This document shows, piece by piece, positions 22,959 through 30,753 of a DNA stretch of 43,799 nucleotides (positions are counted from its first letter, which is position 1; the number at the start of each line of letters is the position of its first letter). Below the pieces are notes generated by a model. The model was given only the letters and a program-made list of their open reading frames with translations, was not told the DNA's origin and ran no database searches. This DNA is from Candidatus Gottesmanbacteria bacterium GW2011_GWC1_43_10 (GTDB lineage Bacteria; Patescibacteriota; Microgenomatia; UBA10105). A program made the translations under genes and the position numbers. Location of the stretch: contig LCEX01000011.1 in assembly GCA_000995415.1 (NCBI GenBank), positions 1 to 43,799 of the forward strand. Reading direction: 5' to 3'.

Positions 22959-23576
22959 TCAATAAGAACAAAATGGCTTAAGTCCACATAAGTTCATCGG
23001 TTTATAGCAATACTTGTATGCGTTTGTCAGCTTTTCAGTTTCGCAAGAATTGTACTCAATCATTTTTGAATTGTATTCGGTCATACAAGTAGTGTATTTA
23101 TTGATTTCATCCTGACAGCGTTGCTTATTTTCTGCTTTCCACTGTTCATACCAGTCAGATGAATTGTTTGTTTGAGGCTGTGTTATTACGGTTGGAGTGT
23201 CGTAGTTGCTGGAGTCATAGTTTGTGGCATTATTCTGCTCCCGATTATACTTTTGAAGTCCAGCTTCAATTAGTGCCATTTTTGCTGGATCATTGTCCAT
23301 TTCGAACGCCATAAGCTTAATCGTGGTAGTTGGGTCTGTAACATTATATTTTTTCATCATTTCATCTTGACCTTTCTTACCCGATAAAACATAAAGGTCC
23401 GCAGCCAACTTCAGTGCTTTCTGCGAGGGTTGTATTACCTGTGGTGAAGGACTCGGCGAAATAACAATTGGAGTTAGAGTTGGACTTGGAGGAAGCTTAT
23501 TTGCTGGTACGAGTAAGCCGGAAATAGTAATGAAAATGGCAGAGATAAAACTGGTAATTTTATTTAAAATGTTCAT
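22959..23576 (-). CDS. Hypothetical secreted or membrane-anchored Pro-rich, Cys-rich protein
   Basis: The 205-residue protein has an N-terminal signal/anchor (residues 6-22, KITSFISAIFITISGLL), a Pro/Ser linker (PPSPTLTPIVISPSPSP), a helical domain (residues about 50-110) and a C-terminal Cys-rich region (CQDEINKYTTCMTEY ... NSCETEK ... YCYKPMNLCGLKPFC). The seven C-terminal Cys suggest disulfides outside the cell. An extended -10 promoter lies at 23595-23603. The role is unknown; it is convergent with the preceding operon, 5 bp apart. Confidence 0.65.
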   Translation of the reverse strand: MNILNKITSFISAIFITISGLLVPANKLPPSPTLTPIVISPSPSPQVIQPSQKALKLAADLYVLSGKKGQDEMMKKYNVTDPTTTIKLMAFEMDNDPAKMALIEAGLQKYNREQNNATNYDSSNYDTPTVITQPQTNNSSDWYEQWKAENKQRCQDEINKYTTCMTEYNSKMIEYNSCETEKLTNAYKYCYKPMNLCGLKPFCSY

Positions 23577-23594
23577 TTTAATATTTTGGCCTTA

Positions 23595-23603
23595 ATTATA
23601 GCA
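23595..23603 (-). promoter_or_regulatory. Extended -10 promoter of the Pro-rich protein gene
   Basis: TGCTATAAT on the minus strand matches the extended -10 consensus (TG-N-TATAAT). It lies 19 bp before the start codon. Confidence 0.6.
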
Positions 23604-23649
23604 CTATACTTAGAACCTGTTTGAAAAGTTTTTTTATGTTTACGATCCT

Positions 23650-23748
23650 GTCATCCTGAGGCTATACGGTGCCGAAGGATCTAGCCGCAGCGTAGTACTT
23701 ATTTACGCTTACGCTAGATTCTTCAGGGGCGGACACCTTCAGAATGAC
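23650..23748. repeat. Interspersed repeat with GTCATCCTGAG / CTTCAGAATGAC ends
   Basis: The ends are imperfect inverted repeats (GTCATCCTGAGG and CTTCAGAATGAC), with internal GAAGGATCTAG/CTAGATTCTTC arms. Otherwise the 250-bp gap 23576-23826 holds only the promoter noted above and a TATAAT near 23805. Confidence 0.6.
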
Positions 23749-23825
23749 AAAGAGTGACTTTTAAAACACGTTCTTAGTAATTTTATAAAAATTCAGCTAT
23801 AATACGCACCAGAATTAATATTAAT

Positions 23826-24856
23826 ATGACTCCTGAAGAAATAGTTAATCAGTATTATTGGTGGGTTCTTAGTCGAATCAAAACAGAACTACTCACTTCT
23901 CCAACCGGAAAACCCATTCGCTACGAACTAAGCCATGTTGGTGCTGCTGGTGTTCCGAATAATCAGACCGAGGAAAATATATTACGCAAGTTGAATGAAT
24001 GGTCAGCTATAAAAATTGTAAATGAAATTCCCCGAACTTGGCAGACAAGCCATATGTCTATATTTGAGTTTGAAGTCCGAATACCGCTATTTAATCAAAT
24101 TTACGATAAATATCTAGCTTTAAGCAATCCAGAATCCAAGAAAAAAACATATGAAAAGTTACTAACTGACTTATCGATACCCACCTTAAAAACAATCCTT
24201 GAAATTTTGGAAGAAATAGAAAAATTGGCTGAAACGACACCCACGGGACAACCTTTCGCAGTTAATACAGCAGAGTATCGAAGTGACGGATACAATGAAA
24301 TTTCTCTAATCGAAAAGCTAGAGGAATGGGAAATTCTAACGACAGAAGGTCAGGATGACTACGGTCATCCAATAGTATTTGCAACACCGGATTCAATTCG
24401 TAACTTTAAAGCCGCACTTACAAATATATATCAAAGGAAAACATTAAAAAAACAGGAAGCAGAACAAGCAATTCATCCGACCGTCTATTTTTCACCTAGG
24501 ATGAACAATCCTACTGATTTCAAAGCATCTCGAAGTCAATTAAACAATAATAATGCAGATAGAGTTAACAATCTTGTGTGTGGCAATTTACGCATTGACC
24601 TTGAGCAGGGAACTATTTGTTATGGTAACAATAATCCAATAGAAATTTCTCCCAGCAATAACATAGTTAAGTTCTTAGTAATTCTTATGCGCGGAGGGAA
24701 AGCCATTGAGTATGTAGAAATAGCAAAGCAGACCTAGTGGCATTTTTGATTAATAAGATTAGTATACCCCAAAATGAAATTAAAAAAATGATACTTTCTA
24801 AACCAAGCTTTGGCTACAAGCTTAATTGCCCTGACAACTCACCAAAACTTCACTAA
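23826..24856 (+). pseudogene. Winged-helix (OmpR/PhoB-type DNA-binding) protein, frameshifted
   Basis: The open part (23826-24737, 303 residues) has two repeats of a helical module (residues about 10-90 and 120-185) and then a C-terminal start of a winged helix (GNLRIDLEQGTICYGNNNPIEISPSNN ... VEIAKQT). The frame stops at TAG, but the -1 frame from 24737 continues FLINKISIPQNEIKKMIL and SFGYKLNC, the expected last helix and wing (GYKL). The stretch normally between these parts appears lost, so a deletion with frameshift is likely. A terminator follows at 24894-24932. Confidence 0.65.
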
Positions 24857-24893
24857 AAAATCACTTAAATCCCCACAGAAATATCGTCGACCT

Positions 24894-24932
24894 ACCGCTC
24901 TTTTAGCAAGATAATGAGAGCGGTTTATTTTT
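24894..24932 (+). terminator. Terminator after the winged-helix pseudogene
   Basis: ACCGCTCT and AGAGCGGT form an 8-bp stem with a 15-nt loop, followed by TTTATTTTTT. An in-frame ATG at 24914 inside the hairpin is therefore not the start of the next gene. Confidence 0.7.
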
Positions 24933-24946
24933 TGCCATTTATTAAT

Positions 24947-25201
24947 ATGACGCTACAAAGATTAAACATAAATAACTATTATTCGACTTCGGACCTTGCG
25001 TTGGCAGCGGCGATTTCACTTTACTATCCCCTTGAGGTAGTTGACCGCACAAATCCTCATAAAGCTCAATTCCTATTTAAACGTGATGAACAGCTTAACC
25101 AATTTATAGAGTCTTATTGGAAGAGCGCAATCACCATTGAACCGAAAGCGTATTTCAATCAATTGCGCATTATTAAATCACGACTATACGAGGAGCGGTG
25201 A
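24947..25201 (+). CDS. DUF5659 domain protein
   Basis: The 84-residue protein starts MTLQRLNINNYYSTSDLALA and has the DUF5659 pattern: STSDLALAAAISLYYPLE, an aromatic DRTNPHKAQFLFKRD, and a C-terminal LRIIKSRLYE. DUF5659 genes are typical of phage and integrative elements and lie next to replication genes, as here. The biochemical role is unknown. It is the first gene of a plus-strand module running to the recombinase. Confidence 0.75.
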   Translation: MTLQRLNINNYYSTSDLALAAAISLYYPLEVVDRTNPHKAQFLFKRDEQLNQFIESYWKSAITIEPKAYFNQLRIIKSRLYEER

Positions 25202-25203
25202 AA

Positions 25204-25383
25204 ATGCTGTCGGAAAAAGCCATATTGGAATATCAACAGTTATATAAAAAGGCCTTTGGGGTAGATATTTCTTATGAAGCGGCGCTGGACCAAGGCGAAC
25301 GGTTAGTTGCGTTAGTGAGAACAATTTTAAAGCCAATCCCAGTAAAAAGGATTGAATCCGCAACGAAGGAGGTGAACACATAA
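25204..25383 (+). CDS. Small hypothetical protein of the integrative element
   Basis: A 59-residue ORF (MLSEKAILEYQQLYKKAFGVDISYEAALDQGERLVALVR) has the look of small phage proteins that accompany plasmid/phage replication genes: one helical bundle with a YEAA-LDQGERLV segment. AGGAG lies upstream, and the gene begins 2 bp after the DUF5659 stop codon. The function is unknown. Confidence 0.65.
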   Translation: MLSEKAILEYQQLYKKAFGVDISYEAALDQGERLVALVRTILKPIPVKRIESATKEVNT

Positions 25384-25384
25384 T

Positions 25385-25765
25385 ATGCCAATAATCGTAA
25401 AAGTAACTGAAGCAGAGATACAAGAGCCGATACCGGAAGGATTGTATAAGGCTACGGTTATAGCGGTTGAAGAAAGCACTGGTAATTTCGGCGACTACTT
25501 GAAGTTTCGATTTGAAATAATCGACGGCGAGCAAAAGGGAGTCAGCCGGACACTGGTTGCATCAAAAAAGATAAAAGTGTCTTCCACAGGCAAGACATCC
25601 AAACTCTACGGCATCATAAAAGCGCTGACTAAGGTGGAGCCGGTGATGGATGATGATTTTGATGTAGAAAGCTTAAAAGGAAAAGCGTGTCAAATACTAG
25701 TGAAGAACGGCCCGACCAAAGACGGTATTACTTACCAAAATATAACAGACGTTATGCCGTTATAA
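25385..25765 (+). CDS. OB-fold-like single-strand-binding protein of the element (tentative)
   Basis: The 126-residue protein has a strong AAGGAGGTGA Shine-Dalgarno. Its pattern, PEGLYKATVIAVEESTGNFGDYLKFRFEI with a G-rich strand and a later LKGKACQILVKNGPTKDGITYQNI, resembles phage DUF669-like or OB-fold DNA-binding proteins. It is placed directly before a helicase-like ATPase, consistent with replication. The OB-fold call is from pattern only. Confidence 0.6.
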   Translation: MPIIVKVTEAEIQEPIPEGLYKATVIAVEESTGNFGDYLKFRFEIIDGEQKGVSRTLVASKKIKVSSTGKTSKLYGIIKALTKVEPVMDDDFDVESLKGKACQILVKNGPTKDGITYQNITDVMPL

Positions 25766-25774
25766 CGCAAAAGA

Positions 25775-25843
25775 GTTAGCCTGACCGCTAACCCCTGTCA
25801 GAGGGAGGAAGTTTTGAAGGAGACTCCTTCCTCTGGCAGGTCA
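25775..25843 (+). promoter_or_regulatory. Intergenic RNA structure before the helicase-like gene
   Basis: GTTAGC-CTGACC-GCTAAC (25775-25792) is a 6-bp hairpin, followed by a larger hairpin CCTGTCAGAGG.../...CTTCCTCTGGCAGG (25794-25840). The first loop TGACC can pair with GGTCA (25839-25843), so a pseudoknot is possible. It lies 22 bp before the next start codon. Confidence 0.45.
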
Positions 25844-25865
25844 AAGTATAACACAAAGTTCAAAT

Positions 25866-27347
25866 ATGACTGAAGCAATCACAAATAATCCCGTAACCAC
25901 GACACAAACTCCGAAGGGGTATGCGTTTAGTGCTTTATTAGAAGAAATTTTGACAGTTGTGTCGTTGCCGGAAGACTTGATCCGCTGCGTATTTGCGGTA
26001 GCTTTATCAATCAAGCTTAATCTTTCCCCCTCTCTCTGGTTTATGCTCGTAGGAGTCCCTAGTAGCGCCAAAACTGACATTGTATCTCTACTACGACCAC
26101 TAGACTTTGTTTATTTCCTCGACTCAATGACGCTTAACCCGTTTGCTTCCGGATACAAAGCAACTGGCAACAATAAGACCTACGATTTGCTGCCGGAACT
26201 GGATGGAAAATGTTTTGTTTGCAAAGATTACACCACGATATTTTCACTAAATGAAGAAACAACCAAAAAACTACTCGGTGAGTTAGTATCAATTTACGAC
26301 GGCGAGTTTAGTAAATTTTCACCTACCCGTGGCTATATCAGTTATAAAACCAGCTTTTCTCACCTTGGCTGCATTACACCGGCAGCGTTAAATCAACATC
26401 ACCGTTATTTAAATATTATCGGCCCGCGGTTTATTTTCTACCGGATACCGGCCTTAAGTGCAGAACGCAGACAGACAGGATTTACTATTGCCTGGAGTCC
26501 AGTTAATCGAAAAGTAGCGCTCAAAGATTTAGCAGAAAAGGTGAAATCCTTTTTTGATACACTTTTGGCTACTCAACCGGCTGTATTTGAAATAAATGAT
26601 GATAAATCCAAAAGCAGATTGGAGCAGTTATCCCTATTTATGGCTAAATCACGCGGGATTGTGATACTTCAGAAAAGCTCATTTACTGATGAGAGTGGTA
26701 AAGACGTTACCTATTATGATGTGGTCGATAAACAAATTGAGGAACCCTGGCGATCACTAGGTCAGCTTAAAAGCTTAGCAGTAGCCCTTGCTCTACTCGA
26801 TGGCCGAACTTCTGTATCTGATTATGACTTAAACATTTTGCAACACATTGTTAATTCAAGTATGCCGGCTGAGCGTGCAGATGCTCTTGAGTATTTCGTC
26901 GACCACTCCGATGTAACTGCGAAAGATATGTCAGATATAGTCGGTAAATCAGTCAGAACCTGTCAGAGACTCTTAAAAGAGTTAGAGAGCTTAGGAATAA
27001 TCACCGCTGAATCCGGTTGGAAAGTCGCAAAGCATTACAGTTTACATACTGATTTTAAGTTTATCCAACCAGTACCTATTAAATCCATAGACACTTCGGA
27101 GTTTATGTCGCACTTCATTCCAAAAAAACCGGTTACTGAGTTTAGCGATGATGAGTTAGAAGGCGTGCCTGACCTTATAAAAACAGATTTAGAACAGTAT
27201 CCTACCATGACGGATATGCTTAAACAGAAATACTTAAATCTGGCAAATGAAATTGGAAACGAATCAAAGAAGCGCGGACTACACACTGAAGCACTATCTA
27301 TACAAGACCAGTTATGGATTGGTAAAAATGTCCAAGATAGTAGTTAG
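25866..27347 (+). CDS. Phage/plasmid-type P-loop ATPase with C-terminal winged helix (replicative helicase-like)
   Basis: The 493-residue protein has a P-loop variant GVPSSAKT (residues 63-70), where the usual Gly before Lys is Ala, then a Walker B-like KCFVCKDYT (115-123) and a long ATPase body. Residues about 340-395 form a winged helix (VTAKDMSDIVGKSVRTCQRLLKELESLGII) that could bind the element origin. In phages, such primase/helicase-like proteins drive replication of the element. No primase motif is seen. It is followed 10 bp later by the next module gene. Confidence 0.65.
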   Translation: MTEAITNNPVTTTQTPKGYAFSALLEEILTVVSLPEDLIRCVFAVALSIKLNLSPSLWFMLVGVPSSAKTDIVSLLRPLDFVYFLDSMTLNPFASGYKATGNNKTYDLLPELDGKCFVCKDYTTIFSLNEETTKKLLGELVSIYDGEFSKFSPTRGYISYKTSFSHLGCITPAALNQHHRYLNIIGPRFIFYRIPALSAERRQTGFTIAWSPVNRKVALKDLAEKVKSFFDTLLATQPAVFEINDDKSKSRLEQLSLFMAKSRGIVILQKSSFTDESGKDVTYYDVVDKQIEEPWRSLGQLKSLAVALALLDGRTSVSDYDLNILQHIVNSSMPAERADALEYFVDHSDVTAKDMSDIVGKSVRTCQRLLKELESLGIITAESGWKVAKHYSLHTDFKFIQPVPIKSIDTSEFMSHFIPKKPVTEFSDDELEGVPDLIKTDLEQYPTMTDMLKQKYLNLANEIGNESKKRGLHTEALSIQDQLWIGKNVQDSS

Positions 27348-27357
27348 GAAGTAAATT

Positions 27358-27897
27358 ATGTCAACAGACGACCAAATTGCAGCAAACCAACAAAATTCAC
27401 AATTGTCTACTGGACCACAAACGCCGGAGGGTAAAGAAGTCAGTAAAATGAACGCGTTAAAACACGGACTGCTAAGTAAAGAAGTTTTACTTGAGGGTGA
27501 AAGTGAAGAATTGTTAATTGATTTTGGTAAACGTATCCGAGATGAATTAAAACCTATTGGTGAACTCGAATTGTTACTTATAGATAAAATCATTACTTAC
27601 TCCTGGCGTTTACGTCGCGTTATCAGTGTTGAGAAAGCCATGATGGAGTGGGAACGGGAAGATGAATTGGTTTCAATGTTTCCACTTAACGAAAAGCCAA
27701 ATAAACAAAAGGGTCGTAGAGCCATCCGCAATATGATCGTAAATGAGGATACAGAAAAGCTAACACGATATGAAGCATCGGTGGTGCGTAACTTTTATAA
27801 AGCTCTCCATGAGCTTACACGTATTCAGGCAGTACGCAGAGGAGAAAACCCGCCAGTTCCACTGGCTGTTGATATTGTTATGGATAAAGGTGAATAA
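27358..27897 (+). CDS. Phage-type protein with STGPxTPEGK and NALKHGL motifs
   Basis: The 179-residue protein starts with NQQNSQLSTGPQTPEGKE and MNALKHGLLS, a signature found in many small proteins encoded on bacterial mobile and phage DNA whose role is unknown. The remainder is helical and basic (residues 60-170: YSWRLRRVISVEKAMMEWERED). It probably belongs to the mobile module. A terminase-small-subunit relation has been suggested for such proteins but is not evident here. Confidence 0.65.
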   Translation: MSTDDQIAANQQNSQLSTGPQTPEGKEVSKMNALKHGLLSKEVLLEGESEELLIDFGKRIRDELKPIGELELLLIDKIITYSWRLRRVISVEKAMMEWEREDELVSMFPLNEKPNKQKGRRAIRNMIVNEDTEKLTRYEASVVRNFYKALHELTRIQAVRRGENPPVPLAVDIVMDKGE

Positions 27898-27918
27898 ATT
27901 GGGTTCGTTTCGCAATAT

Positions 27919-28590
27919 ATGTTAACTTACCCGAAGCTAACCTTGTCCGAATCCTTAATAGTTTCGGCAGATTTTTTTAATATTTTTATGGCAAAACAGG
28001 AAGCAGATAGTTTGAAAAAAATTAGTATTTATTGGTTGCGACAGCAAAAATTACTTAAAAAAGATTGCTGGTTATCAAGAAACATTACCTGGACCAGTGG
28101 TTTTACCAGTAATAAATCCAGTATTACCATCTATACGTCACTGACGAACGAAGGTAACTACATTCAACTCGTCTATACCCAAACAGATAAAGAAGGAAAC
28201 AAACGGGATTTTGACTATAAAGTTCAGCTTGAGTCAACACCTTGTCACTATGGTGGGTATCGTTACTGGTTTATCTGTCCTCTTACGGTTAATGGCCGGT
28301 ATTGTGGTCGCCGCGCGGCAACGCTTTATAAAGCAGGTGACTATTTCGGTTGCCGGCATTGTTATAATCTGACTTACAATAGCAGAAATCTAAGTGGTAT
28401 TTCCAAGGTTGCCGGCCAAGTTATCAGCATGCCGGAGCTAGATGAACTAAAAGAAAATGTTAAACGAAAATACTATGCAGGGAATATGACCAGAAAATAT
28501 AAAAGGTTTCTAAAAAAAGAAGAGAAGAGCATGTTCCAGCTACAAACAATGGCGTTTGGTTTATATAAAGGACATGGCAGACGCTATTGA
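27919..28590 (+). CDS. Zinc-finger protein of the integrative element
   Basis: The 223-residue protein has a four-Cys zinc site, FICPLTVNGRYCGRR and DYFGCRHCYNLTY (residues about 118-152), in the pattern common to small mobile-element proteins that also carry a RRAATLY segment. The N-terminal region is helical with a basic patch; the C-terminus is strongly basic (RKYKRFLKKEEKS). The start could alternatively be at 27988 (MAKQEADSLKK); neither ATG has a good Shine-Dalgarno. A nucleic-acid-binding role is inferred only. Confidence 0.6.
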   Translation: MLTYPKLTLSESLIVSADFFNIFMAKQEADSLKKISIYWLRQQKLLKKDCWLSRNITWTSGFTSNKSSITIYTSLTNEGNYIQLVYTQTDKEGNKRDFDYKVQLESTPCHYGGYRYWFICPLTVNGRYCGRRAATLYKAGDYFGCRHCYNLTYNSRNLSGISKVAGQVISMPELDELKENVKRKYYAGNMTRKYKRFLKKEEKSMFQLQTMAFGLYKGHGRRY

Positions 28591-28607
28591 TATATTTTAA
28601 GTAAAGT

Positions 28608-28616
28608 TGTTATACT
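28608..28616 (+). promoter_or_regulatory. Extended -10 promoter of the recombinase leader
   Basis: TGTTATACT fits TG-N-TATACT. Transcription from here would start at about 28623, the first base of the structured leader. Confidence 0.6.
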
Positions 28617-28622
28617 AATTTT

Positions 28623-28705
28623 GCACTCAGAAAATTCGGTTGGGTTTTTTAATGCCCTCATTGGGACAGGACCTAACCGTTCTGAGTGCACCCAGTGGGG
28701 GCATT
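28623..28705 (+). promoter_or_regulatory. Pseudoknot-capable leader of the serine recombinase
   Basis: Stem 1 pairs GCACTCAGAA (28623-28632) with TTCTGAGTGC (28680-28689) and CGGTTGGGT (28637-28645) with ACCTAACCG (28671-28679). The loop sequence AATGCCCTCATTGGG (28651-28665) pairs over 15 positions (with two G-U) with CCCAGTGGGGGCATT (28691-28705), just before the ATG at 28715. The joining loops are short, so the two helices are probably alternatives or only partly coexist. The G-rich strand could serve as a ribosome-binding site and be masked by stem 2. Confidence 0.55.
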
Positions 28706-28714
28706 TTAAGAATT

Positions 28715-30448
28715 ATGGATACAAAAGATATACAGATTAAATATATTGGTTATGCCCGTAAAAGTTCTGAGGATAATAAAGAACGACAGGCCGCCTCTCT
28801 ACCCGAGCAGCTTTATATTCTCGAGGGTATAAAGTCGCGACACAAACTCCGAATAGTAGAGACGCTTCAGGAATCACGCTCAGCGCACGAAAAAGGTAGA
28901 CCGATATTCGAGAACATGATTACTCGTATCGAAAGTGGTGAGGTTAACGCCATACTTACCTGGCATCCCAACCGTTTAGCACGCAATATGACTGACGGCG
29001 GGAAAATCATCGACATATTTGATACCGGAAAACTCCTTGAGCTTCGTACTCCATCTCGAACCTATCACAATACCCCAGAGGATAAGTTTATGCTTACGCT
29101 TGAGTTTGGATTATCAAAAAAAGATTCAGACGATAAAGCTATCGTGGTTAAACGCGGCATGGACAAAAAATGTCGTGATGGTTGGCGACCTGGAGTAGCG
29201 CCACAAGGCTACCTCAATGACAAAGCGACTGAAAGCGGATTCCGGCGAGTTTTAGTCGATCCAGAACGTCTACCGTTTATCAAAAAGATATTTGAACTGT
29301 TCAGAGGCGGTACTTCTGTAAATGAAATCAACCGGATTGCCAAAGATGAGTGGGGTTATCGAACACGACAAAAAAGACGTTGCGGCGGCGGCCCGTTATC
29401 TATCAGTATGATTTACAAAATCTTGGGTTGTGCATTTTACTGTGGTAAGTATGAGTATCCGGAAGGCAGCGGACAATGGTATGAAGGTAAACATGAGACG
29501 GCAATCAGTGAGCAGTTGTTTGAAGAAGTGCAGGTAATTCTCGGACATAGAAGTCAATATAAACTTAAACACCACGATTATGCGTATACCTCACTTATAA
29601 AGTGTGGCTTTTGTAAATCCTCTATCACCGCAGAGCAAAAGTGGCAGTGTATTTGCCGCACCTGCAAACTGAAATTCTCGCTTACTAAGAAAAACAAAGA
29701 GATTTGTCCGGGGTGTCAAACTCGAATCGACCACATGAAAAATCCTAAAATTCTACATTACGTTTACTATCGCTGTACTCGACGTAAAAATCCGTCATGT
29801 AGACAGCGTGGATTGCGAGTCGACCTATTGGAAAAGCAGGTTGATAGTGAACTTGCCACACTTGAGATACCGCTCGGCTTTGTTGAGTGGGCTATTAAGC
29901 AAATAAATGCCATGAATGAGGGTGAACGGGATTTTCGCGAAAACACTATTAAGTCTTTAACCAGCTCTCATTCCGATGCTCGAAAACGGTTAGACAACTT
30001 AATAAAACTTAAGATTTCGCCTCTGAATAGTGACGGCAGTCTTTTATCCGATGAGCAGTTCAAAGAACAGAAGCTGACCTTGGAAGCAGAAATAAAGGGA
30101 TTAGATAAACAGATGGGTAATGTTGACCAGCGAATGTTTCAAGTAGCCGAGGAAATAAATGAGAAGTTTACGTTTGCGGCTCAAGCACGGAAAAGATTTA
30201 CTACAGGCGACCTGCAAACTAAGCGGCAAATACTCGAACAGTTAGGATCGCACCTAACTTTACAGGACAAAATATTGCGTATTGATAGCCCAATCTCATT
30301 CTTGACCATTAAAAAGATGAAGAAAGAGTCTCCGGTGATAACAGAAATGCTCGCACCTAACAAACAGAACGTCCCAATAACAAAAATAGAGGCTTTTGAG
30401 GCCTCTATTCCTACTATGTTGCGGGGCCGGGAGTCGCGCCCGGCCTAG
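28715..30448 (+). CDS. Large serine recombinase
   Basis: The 577-residue protein (start MDTKDIQIKYIGYARKSSED) has an N-terminal resolvase domain with the catalytic Ser in ARKSSED (S17) and the conserved LTWHPNRLARN (81-91), a recombinase domain (about 160-290: GVAPQGYLN), and a Cys-rich zinc ribbon (C297-C362). A C-terminal coiled coil follows (about 420-510). Large serine recombinases integrate and excise phages and integrative elements at specific att sites. The TTG at 28640 would put 25 residues inside the structured leader and is rejected. The gene ends by running into a tRNA gene on the opposite strand, marking the right end of the element. Confidence 0.92.
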   Translation: MDTKDIQIKYIGYARKSSEDNKERQAASLPEQLYILEGIKSRHKLRIVETLQESRSAHEKGRPIFENMITRIESGEVNAILTWHPNRLARNMTDGGKIIDIFDTGKLLELRTPSRTYHNTPEDKFMLTLEFGLSKKDSDDKAIVVKRGMDKKCRDGWRPGVAPQGYLNDKATESGFRRVLVDPERLPFIKKIFELFRGGTSVNEINRIAKDEWGYRTRQKRRCGGGPLSISMIYKILGCAFYCGKYEYPEGSGQWYEGKHETAISEQLFEEVQVILGHRSQYKLKHHDYAYTSLIKCGFCKSSITAEQKWQCICRTCKLKFSLTKKNKEICPGCQTRIDHMKNPKILHYVYYRCTRRKNPSCRQRGLRVDLLEKQVDSELATLEIPLGFVEWAIKQINAMNEGERDFRENTIKSLTSSHSDARKRLDNLIKLKISPLNSDGSLLSDEQFKEQKLTLEAEIKGLDKQMGNVDQRMFQVAEEINEKFTFAAQARKRFTTGDLQTKRQILEQLGSHLTLQDKILRIDSPISFLTIKKMKKESPVITEMLAPNKQNVPITKIEAFEASIPTMLRGRESRPA

Positions 30449-30488
30449 GAGATTATGAGCCTCCTGTGCAACTCTACACTACCCCGCG
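30419..30488 (-). tRNA. tRNA-Met(CAU), initiator-type
   Basis: The cloverleaf has acceptor CGCGGGG/CCCCGCA with a C1-A72 mismatch, the hallmark of bacterial initiator tRNA. The anticodon loop CTCATAA (anticodon CAU) is closed by GGAGG/TCTCC, and the T-stem is CCGGG/CCCGG. Oddities are a short D-loop without GG, an anticodon stem without three G-C pairs, and T-loop CGCGACT, lacking the usual TT at positions 54-55. CCA is not encoded. Its 3' end overlaps the recombinase C-terminus on the other strand, so it is the likely attachment site. Confidence 0.75.
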
Positions 30489-30599
30489 GCGAATTTCATT
30501 ATAACAGAGCTGGAAGTCAGCTTCAACGTTTGGTAAAATACCATCGGATAATATCAATGGCTTGAGCTTAGGTTTAAACTAGACAAATAGGATATAACC

Positions 30600-30681
30600 G
30601 TCGCTTCGGAAAGGTTGTGCGAAGATCCGAAGCGACACTTTTGGAGGAAAATCGTTGGGAAAAAACCGTAGGTTTTGTCCC
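30600..30681 (+). other. Non-coding stretch with two strong hairpins
   Basis: The 265-bp gap between the two tRNA genes holds hairpin GTCGCTTCGGA/TCCGAAGCGAC (30600-30636, 11 bp perfect), followed by ACTTTTGGAGG, and hairpin GGG-AAAAAACC/GGTTTT-CCC (30657-30681). No ORF is convincing. A small RNA or leader remnant is possible; the rest of the gap is featureless. Confidence 0.4.
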
Positions 30682-30686
30682 ATGAT

Positions 30687-30733
30687 AGCCAGCGTAGCTT
30701 CAGCCAAGGGCTGATCGGCCTTTGGCCGACAGT
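30687..30733 (+). repeat. Duplicated tRNA 5' end followed by tandem palindromes
   Basis: AGCCAGCGTAGCT (30687-30699) repeats the first 12 bases of the tRNA at 30754. It is followed by TCAGCC-AAG-GGCTGA and TCGGCC-TTT-GGCCGA, tandem 15-bp palindromes. The same palindrome family fills the D-loop of the interrupted tRNA at 34278-34337. Confidence 0.7.
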
Positions 30734-30753
30734 GGAAGGTAAAATATATCTAA

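Noticed and set aside
28623-28705. Both helices of the recombinase leader forming one classical H-type pseudoknot.
   Set aside because: The joining loop of one base cannot span a 19-bp stem, so full simultaneous formation is sterically unlikely.
28640-28714. Upstream TTG start of the serine recombinase.
   Set aside because: It would translate the structured leader; the catalytic domain begins properly from the ATG at 28715.
20150-30430. GTTGCGGGG shared by HP2 blocks (20153, 21294) and the 3' end of tRNA-fMet (30418), as a possible attL/attR pair.
   Set aside because: Only 9 bp match, and the HP2 block occurs at several places with variants (GTTGCGAGG), so it is part of that repeat and not a copy of the tRNA end.
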